Assembly: GCF_047948215.1 (NCBI RefSeq)
Contig: NC_134455.1
Span: 297,575,647 to 297,639,646, forward strand
Reading direction: 5' to 3'
DNA from: Lycorma delicatula
Taxonomy: Eukaryota; Arthropoda; Insecta; Hemiptera; Fulgoridae
DNA: 64,000 nucleotides
Part shown: positions 57,560-64,000 of the stretch, piece after piece
Layout: every line of letters begins with the position of its first letter
Position numbering within the stretch: the first letter of the stretch is position 1
Position numbers and translations under genes: made by a program
The notes under the pieces: model-generated
What the model saw: the letters and a program-made list of their open reading frames with translations, nothing else
What the model was told of the DNA's origin: nothing
The model's database searches: none

Positions 57560-58340
57560 ACAGATGTCAACATGCTGCTGTTAAAGCCAACCTAAATAGA
57601 TCAGCGTGTTCAAAATTTAATTGGTGGTTCACTAAATTGAAGTTTTATATTTATAAATGTAATATTTCTCCAAATGTTTTAGCTTGTTTTTAATGTTACA
57701 AACTTTTAATATTTTAAGATTATCCACTAAGCTTGTAATTCTACCTCCATTCGAAATTAAATGATCCGCCATATTTGAAAAACATTTCTTATTATTGTTA
57801 AATGCCCTCAGACGTTCTGAGAATCTCACTTTGAATGATCTTTCCAATATACATGGCATCACAGTCAGTGCATGTAATAGTATATATGCCGCTTGAAGTT
57901 GTCAAAGACATAGGTTGGATCATAACTAAAGAATCTCTTTGAAATGTTATTCACCGGTTTATATACAATGGCATATCTTACTTTACTATAAGCTAGTCTA
58001 TATGTGTTTTCGTTTATGTAACTGTGTAAAATAAACTTTTTATCGTAAATTTTAGATTGATTCATTGGAACAAGGGTAGTGTCCTTATTTTCAGAATGAT
58101 TATATTATTATTTCATGAGCCAAGAAATCAGATGCAGTAGAAGGTGTTGGTATCTTGAAGTACACAAAGACCCGAGAAAATCGAATAAATAAAAGCGACA
58201 GATTGCGAAGGGGTATTTTTTATTTTAAAATGACACAGATTGTTCTGATTAGTAGTCTTCTTTTCTTCTTTGATGAATAAGACAGCAGTGTCTTGAAACA
58301 CTTTTTCAATACCTGATATGGTACTTGAAATACATTTCAT
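57560..58340 (-). mobile_element. Penelope-like element with GIY-YIG endonuclease
   Basis: Penelope-like retroelements carry a reverse transcriptase followed by a GIY-YIG nuclease; only the C-terminal region is recognisable here. On the minus strand, KVRYAIVYKPVNNISKRF (57865-58065) is followed, in a shifted frame, by SGIYTITCTDCDAMYIG. GIY is encoded at 57882-57890 and YIG at 57843-57851, with the Cys pair between them typical of these elements. After another frameshift come RSFKVRFSERLRAFNNNKK, ADHLISNGGRITS and LKHLEKYYIYKYK (57632-57862), the conserved end of the domain. The sequence from 58066 to 58340 is less clear. At least two frameshifts make it inactive. Confidence 0.78.
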
Positions 58341-58436
58341 CCGAATCGATCACTAAACAAACTTTTATCGTATGATGGGAGGGAGAATTATATAAGAAAG
58401 TGCATGACAGATACCTCTGCGAAACCGTTAGTTAGT

Positions 58437-59600
58437 ATTTGAATATTATCAGACTGACAATCAAGGGGAAATATGAGGCTTTTTCGATAAGATTATTTGA
58501 CGGATGCGATATCCGTAAAAAGAGAGTGGTGGGGGAAATCAATATCACTGACAGACATTATAAGGAATGGATGGGTCAATTTGGATCAAATCTGTCTTAC
58601 CGGGTGGACCAATCTCAACAGAAGAATTTTCATCGGTTTTAACTACTACTTTCTCAAGCAGAATAATCGGGAAATTTGGTGCGATATCGTGAACATTTAT
58701 TTTAGTACTATTATTTCGTATACACAAGCAAGATATTAAGCGAATACTTGAAACACATAAGGACTGGATAGTTTGCAATTACGATTTGAAAAGTCTTTCG
58801 AATAAAAAATTAAAAACGCATCAGTTTAGAAAAAAAAGAAGCTAAAGAAACGTTACGTCATTATAGAAAATTAGCATTTTTTAAAGAAAACTTGCATAAT
58901 TGTGACTCAATAAGTATGAAGCAGACTCCTCCGTTCATTATTATTTTAGTTAACGTAAAACGTGTGGCTTTGCATCTCGGATACACTTCTTTTATCACTC
59001 TGATGGATGAGGAATTCACTACTTACGTTCCTGAATTTTGCCGGTTTAATGCGTGTGGTGCTAACATTCACGTATGCAATTCTGTATCTGAATTTTTCAG
59101 AGCTTGTACGAAATAATGGTATTGAACTGATATGGGAAGGACCACAAAACTGCCATGTCACTGATGCTGACGAGTTGAAAAGTTTGTTTCAAGAAACTAC
59201 GCAATCGCATGACTAATTTCGAGAAACAAGACGCTTATTATTCTGGTTCAAGTGGAGGGGATCATTTTCAAATACTATGAACCATGCAAATTTTATCATT
59301 CTCTTGAGTAGCATCACGCAGTTAACAGGTACCCAGAAGGATCCAGTCACGTTCATTAATGTCTTTAATGTTGCCTCATCTTCAATGATTTTTCCAACAA
59401 AAGATTGGAAGATCTGCACTGCTCCCATGAGTACACTGCATGGGACATGAAAAGGATATTTACCAAGTATGGAGCTTCTTTGCTATTCTTTTTAAACAAT
59501 ATAATAAAGAATGAGCTGCTTCATGTTTATTTACCTTATAAATAAGTAAATCAGTTTAGCGATGAAGATTAAAAGATGCAAAATTTTATTCCATGAAACT
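58437..59600 (+). other. Unexplained coding-like region
   Basis: Several overlapping frames occur on both strands, more G+C-rich than the flanks. The plus strand has RLTIKGKYEAFSIRLFDG (58439-58642), MDEEFTTYVPEFCRFNACG (58892-59116), and NNGIELIWEGPQNCHV with TDADELKSLFQE (59007-59216) running on as VTFINVFNVASSSM after stops. I recognise no domain. The pattern fits a decayed protein-coding element broken by frameshifts, perhaps unrelated to the adjacent Penelope-like element. Strand choice is tentative. Confidence 0.3.
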
Positions 59601-60076
59601 GGTCTATTTCGGGTAGAAATATGATGAAAAGGCGCACAATATTCAGAGATTTCACTCGTTAAAAATAAAATCTCAACGCGCCATGTTATATACCTCATGG
59701 GTTATGAGAAGAATGTAAAAACGTTTTATACAATGTAATAAACAGTATTTTTCAGGACTACCTATAAAAGTTTAATACTTAAAACATACCATCATATAAT
59801 ACACAAACAAAAACACATTAAACCGCCATACACAAATGTATGACTATTGTTGGTTTTTGTAATTATATTATTTCTCACTGTTGGATCAAATTGTTCCAAA
59901 CGCAGTAGTGTAATCTAACAATGGACAACTGGACTAACATTTTAGGAGTCAGTAAATTAAAAAGATTATTATAATATTAAAATTATAGAGACCTTTATCA
60001 TCTCCATCACTAATACAAAATGAACTATTTTGATATAATTACAATCTACGTCCGATAATGAAATTGGCCTTTATAA

Positions 60077-60111
60077 CGATATTTGAAGATATATTTTATC
60101 TTCAAATATCG
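60077..60111. repeat. Perfect 15-bp hairpin, 5-nt loop
   Basis: CGATATTTGAAGATA (60077-60091) pairs exactly with TATCTTCAAATATCG (60097-60111) around TATTT. No T-run or enclosing gene suggests a terminator role. Confidence 0.85.
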
Positions 60112-61118
60112 AATATTTTTATAGTTGAAAAAAGTTAATTAAATGTACTGTTTATTAATTATATTATATTGTAACAGATGAAGAAGCTTCCAGAAAGAAG
60201 AAAGAGATGAAATGAAGAAAAAAATAATTTAGAAGAAATGACAAACGGATTCTAGAAAAGGACATACAGAAAAGAGTAAAGGTGCGGACAATGAAAATTT
60301 TCGCTTGAGCAATCAAAAGGATCTGTTGGGCACTGCTACTGCAGGTCAGGAGATACAAATACTGCTGGGGACCAGCGGAGTAAGAGTTTTCAAGTTTTTT
60401 TAGTTCAGTGGGCAATAAAAGCGATCACAGTGTATTTCGGTATTTATAATTTGTTATTAAATTAATTTTGTATGTAATTTGAATTACTATCCTCTATAAG
60501 TTATTTGCTAGTAATAAACTGCATTTATATGAAAATCTTTCGGGTGCTATCTCTCAGTATCCTTGTTGTACTGCGAAAATTCAACAATATTCTATTGTTT
60601 TATTATATAATTAAAATTATGAGTATTATATGTATTTTCATTGCTGTTTTTGTTAAATATTTTCTCAGGATTAAAAGGTTTAAATTAATTGCTATTTATT
60701 TTTCAATGAATGTACAGTTCATTACTGAATTCAATATGTATGTATGCATATGTGTGAACACATTTTGTCTTAGATTTTGATTTTGATCTCGGATTTAGAA
60801 CAGATATTGATTTAGAGGATTCCAAAAATACACAAACGGACATAATCGACCATTTGGTTCACCTCGAAATGGCCACTAAAATATTTTGTAATAATCATTA
60901 TGCGATAACGGTGTAAGCTATTAAGTTGGTTCAAGGGCACCAATCGAAGGTTTACTAAAATGCATAGAATATATAAATATCAATTTTGTAAATTAAGTTT
61001 TCCACCCCAAAATGGTGGAAAAACTAACTTTTAATAATTAAAAAAAAATACATATATATGGCGTAAAACCACCAAACTTAGCGTATAACTTTGTGTTAAA
61101 TGAATTAATATTTAAGAG

Positions 61119-61231
<113 letters not shown>

Positions 61232-61364
61232 TTACAATAACACTAATAAACAAAAAAAAAAAAAAATTAATGTTTCTCTTAATTAAACGAAAATATAGGT
61301 AAAATCTGTAAAATTTATAATTTTGCATGGCCATGCCTGTGGTAGAATGATTTCGCCGATACTT

Positions 61365-61510
61365 TTATTTTATAAATACCACATCCCGCCGAATTAATGC
61401 CCAACAGTAATCGGCTAAGATGTTAGTATTCCATTTCCCGTTATAGCGGATTTCCATCTTATAGCGGCAATGTCTTGGAGGAAACATTCACCGTGTTCGT
61501 CACTTACTTA
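61365..61510 (-). pseudogene. Conserved arthropod multi-copy peptide, C-terminal piece
   Basis: On the minus strand, DEHGECFLQDIAAI is followed, after a one-base frameshift, by MEIRYNGKWNTNILADYCWA and LIRRDV, ending at TAA (61365-61367). It resembles the tail HGERFHQDI..ME.RYQG.W...MLADYCW, which I recall from many uncharacterised multi-copy insect proteins, probably of mobile-element origin. Nothing upstream of about 61520 matches, so this is a decayed 3' end. Its function is unknown. Confidence 0.5.
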
Positions 61511-61784
61511 CATGCCAGGTGCATGTAAAAACTATCATTTGGCATGATTAAATGAATTAAATTCAATCTAATTTAGTTGAACATGACAACTATACATTAT
61601 TACATTGAATGATGGTAGTGGATACCTGATATAATATTATATAACTGATGATGAATCCATGGATTCATACTATCTTGTTGCGTTTATATGTGATTTTCAT
61701 TGATAATTATCAAACATTAGAAAAAAATATATATATGTTTTCAATATTATATGAAATATAATAAGTTTTAAAAGATAAAATCAG

Positions 61785-61866
61785 AAAGATTTTATTTTTG
61801 TACTGTTAGCACTGCGGAGAAAAAAACTTCATGTGGCAGTTCGCAAACGATCATCACCATGTTGTC
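61785..61866. repeat. Direct repeat, left copy
   Basis: AAAGATTTTATTTT, CTGTTAGC, AACTTCATG and CAGTTCGCAAACGATCATCA recur in the same order and orientation at 63272-63362, with an insertion of about nine bases there. The two copies flank a G+C-rich block of about 1.4 kb. Confidence 0.85.
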
Positions 61867-61880
61867 CGTGCGGATGATCA

Positions 61881-61907
61881 GAACTTGCAACTTTATGTTG
61901 CAAGTTC
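61881..61907. repeat. 11-bp perfect hairpin
   Basis: GAACTTGCAAC (61881-61891) and GTTGCAAGTTC (61897-61907) around the loop TTTAT, just inside the left direct repeat. Confidence 0.85.
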
Positions 61908-62199
61908 ATATTTTCAATATAGAGATAATGCTGATCGTCATCTTGAGCTCTGGTAAAAATCCTACGATTCTTAGGAGCCAGTCGATTCATTGTTTGTGCG
62001 GATGTGAACGCTAAGTCACGTTTCTGGAATAGGTGAATCAAATGAGGGCTTTTAGCTCAACATAGTTTGCAGGTGAATAATGTACCTGGTGAGTTGCTGA
62101 GTTGCTCACCTAAGCAGGTATGGTGACGGGCGTCTATATTTGTTTGATTGATCGAATACATGGGCAGCCAAAATTTGGGGAATATAGTGTAAAAGGGTT

Positions 62200-62282
62200 G
62201 TAGTGTAAAAGGTGGAGTTTGATTCCCTTCTGAGGCTGAAGTTGCTGAGTGGGTGTCGCATCTTGTCTTATGCCGACGATGT
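62200..62282 (+). mobile_element. LINE reverse transcriptase scrap with YADD
   Basis: The plus strand reads LLSGCRILSYADDVLLF, with the catalytic YADD at 62269-62280. This is the palm motif of a non-LTR reverse transcriptase of R1/I-like type (cf. G-x-R-x-L-S-Y-A-D-D). The expected downstream RT blocks are absent because an unrelated foldback sequence begins at 62283. Confidence 0.6.
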
Positions 62283-62672
62283 TCTCCTATTTTTCTGTCT
62301 TTCCGTTCGTCCCATACCAAAACCACACCGGATCTCCACCGATCCGGGCCTCCGCTATCTCCTGACCGCAAATCCAAAAAAATCCCAAAAATTTCCCCCC
62401 CCACCCAAAAGTTTCTTCACCAGGTCAAATCCTTTCGTTTCTAGCCGTTACAAGCCATTTCTACCCTATCCGAACCCTGAAACAATATATCCCACCAAAA
62501 CGAAATGTGAAAAGCCTAGAAACGGCAAGATTTGTCCTGGCGAAGATCTTTTGGTGGGGGGAAATTTTTGGGGTTTTTTGGATTTCAGGTCACTAGATAG
62601 CCGAGGCCCGGATCGGTGGAGATCCGGGATGGTTTTGTTCTGGGACGTACAGGAAGTCGGAAAAATTAGAAA
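62283..62672. repeat. Large foldback, arms about 170 bp
   Basis: The left arm (about 62283-62460) is the reverse complement of the right arm (about 62500-62672), with roughly 80-85% match by eye. Shared blocks include GGCCCGGATCGGTGGAGATC, CCTGG.GAAGA..CTTTTGG, a run of C (G in the other arm) and CTAGAAACG. The spacer is only about 40 bp. The minus- and plus-strand frames over it are shadows of one another. It may be a foldback transposon or an inverted duplication. Confidence 0.8.
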
Positions 62673-63019
62673 GAGTGATCCCCCTTATATTTGTCTCTGT
62701 GAGGACTGAATATATTTCGTGTTTGATACATCGATACGCCGACTCCCCGCATGACAAATTAGCTTGTGTATTCACAATCAGTGGCTTGGAATTCAACCTC
62801 CGCGCATTAACCACCCTCGACCAGCAGGAGATCATCGTCAGACAATTTGTTGTCTTCCAGGCGAGTTCAGAACTATTTTAAGGCGTCCAGTCAGAGGGTA
62901 GGTAGTTTATTGACTTCTCTTCCTGTAAGGCCAAAGAATATGAAGACGTACAACGTTGGGACAAATGCCGCCAGTCGAACACACAGCTGAAATGTGTAAT
63001 CATCTGGTGGTAGTGTGCT

Positions 63020-63180
63020 TCCACTTTCCACTTTCACGATGAGGGTCATAAACGAGAGGAGTATCCTAAGAAGTCGGAGCGCTCAAATTGCGTTAATTGC
63101 AGACATCTTCGGAAGGAACATAAGCACTCTGTAAATAGTAAGTATTGAGCGCGTTATAGGCGAGCTCTCGTCATGTATTA
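63020..63180 (+). mobile_element. Retroelement gag-like zinc-knuckle scrap
   Basis: The plus strand reads FHDEGHKREEYPKKSERSNC, VNCRHLRKEHKHSVNSKY, then stop and ARYRRAL. This is the pattern of the C-terminal zinc knuckles of LINE ORF1 proteins (GHxxxxCPxK...xCVNC...HxxxSxxCxxY), with two expected Cys lost (one Tyr, one stop). It is followed by the right-hand direct repeat. Confidence 0.5.
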
Positions 63181-63271
63181 GAATTAAAAATATTTTGATG
63201 GTTAAAGTTCGGCAATTAATTGCGTACCGGGGTTATATTGCCAGAATGATATTGTCGAGATCGTCATGCGT

Positions 63272-63362
63272 AAAGATTTTATTTTGGTTCTGTTAGCATG
63301 TCTGTTACACTGTGAGAAAGGAACTTCATGGGACAGTTCGCAAACGATCATCACATGTTGTC
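63272..63362. repeat. Direct repeat, right copy
   Basis: Same-orientation partner of 61785-61866; see there. An AT microsatellite (63376-63395) follows at once, and then CTAGCGGACCCGACAGACGT. Confidence 0.85.
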
Positions 63363-63375
63363 TTTCCTGATTAAA

Positions 63376-64000
63376 TATATATATATATATATATACTAGC
63401 GGACCCGACAGACGTTGTCCTGACGCGGCATAATTCTGTAATAAATGCACACACATAAATATAAGTAACTTAATTAAGTTAAAATTAGCAGGAATGTGTT
63501 CTAAATTTCCTTAAAATGACTATTAGTATGATATTATCAGTTTGTGATTGTTGTGCTATTCTAATGGGTTTATTGATTAATTATGTGTAGTATGGTTAAT
63601 ATTTATTTTCACTAAATATTGAGATGTTCGATGAAAATTGAATTAAAAAATCGAAACGTCGTAAAATTAATAATTAGTGTAATTAATAAATTTTCATCCA
63701 CATTACTACTAATTTTCACTTAACATCATTCAAAAAAGTACCTCCTACATATTTTTTTTTTATTTAATAATTTTGATGTTTCATAACCATGTAAAACAGC
63801 TTAATTAATCAATTAATAAACAAATTAAAGCACTTTAAAAAAGCAACGTAGTTAAAATTTTAGTAGAAATGTTTATCATTTTTCTCATTCTTTATTTTAA
63901 CATCTATTTTACCAAATTTGAGATAATTGTAAATTAAAAATAATTTTAGAAAACTTTTTATAAAATTAATCAGCTAAAACATTATAAATTTAATTTTTTA
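63376..64000. other. AT run, GC-rich motif, then AT-rich DNA
   Basis: TA repeats (63376-63395) lead into CTAGCGGACCCGACAGACGT and TGTCCTGACGCGGC (63398-63430), a motif that I recall as recurrent in arthropod repeats, though I cannot name the family. From 63440 to the end the sequence is AT-rich without a recognised feature. Confidence 0.4.

Noticed and set aside
62057..62835. Overlapping frames over the 62.3-62.7 kb foldback on both strands
   Set aside because: They mirror each other because the DNA is an inverted repeat. Only the short YADD-containing start (62200-62282) has independent support as retroelement coding sequence.
61785..63362. Interpretation as an LTR retrotransposon with LTRs of about 85 bp
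   Set aside because: The repeats are too short and lack TG...CA ends. No primer-binding site or polypurine tract is visible, and the interior is LINE-like rather than gag-pol.

Overview
This is an AT-rich eukaryotic window, very probably from a hemipteran insect. The evidence is spliced coding sequence with GT/AG introns, many mariner, Tigger and piggyBac relics, RTE-like and R1-like LINEs, a Penelope-like element and tRNA-derived SINEs. The order Hemiptera is inferred from the repeat mix; no species can be named. There are no bacterial operons, rRNA genes or CRISPR arrays. Nearly all open frames are shadows of decayed transposons.

One host protein-coding gene is well supported: a plus-strand LITAF-domain gene. 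It has coding exons at 23139-23246, 28063-28244 and 31465-31573, which join into a 132-residue protein with a CPxC...HxCxxC zinc-binding frame around a hydrophobic membrane-inserting segment. A non-coding first exon probably lies near 16388-16459, just downstream of a palindromic bZIP-type site. The proposed introns are loaded with transposons: a Tc1/mariner-type element at 19758-21003, a TTAA-bounded piggyBac at 25646-27509, and an unnamed element with long inverted repeats at about 28900-30170. A possible small two-exon frame follows at 32581-32999.

Layout: 1-9480 is mostly featureless AT-rich DNA with one decayed LINE-like stretch (about 4900-5990). 9486-10722 is a complete but mutated mariner. 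11100-14400 is a graveyard of fragments from at least four families. 14177-18700 carries SINEs and the presumed promoter of the LITAF gene. 18970-31700 is the rest of that gene. 33156-36232 holds a second, deleted mariner directly abutting a Tigger/pogo element across one shared TA. 36240-41180 is non-coding apart from a 35-bp minisatellite and an old SINE. 41188-44080 is a minus-strand RTE-like LINE. 44130-48230 is a G+C-richer cluster of R1-clade LINE pieces that includes an in-frame RT-to-endonuclease fusion. 49400-50440 is another DDE transposase relic. 51880-52600 is a second RTE-like copy. 54290-55480 has microsatellites between two SINEs. 57560-58340 is a Penelope-like element with a GIY-YIG domain. 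58437-59600 is unexplained. 61100-63450 holds a long TAA repeat, a conserved orphan peptide, a large foldback and LINE scraps between two direct repeats.

I found no convincing new multi-gene system. The most unusual structures are the 62.3-62.7 kb foldback that starts right after a reverse transcriptase YADD motif, the shared-TA mariner/Tigger tandem, the fused R1 LINE pieces, the unnamed inverted-repeat element in the last LITAF intron, and the unexplained segment at 58.4-59.6 kb.
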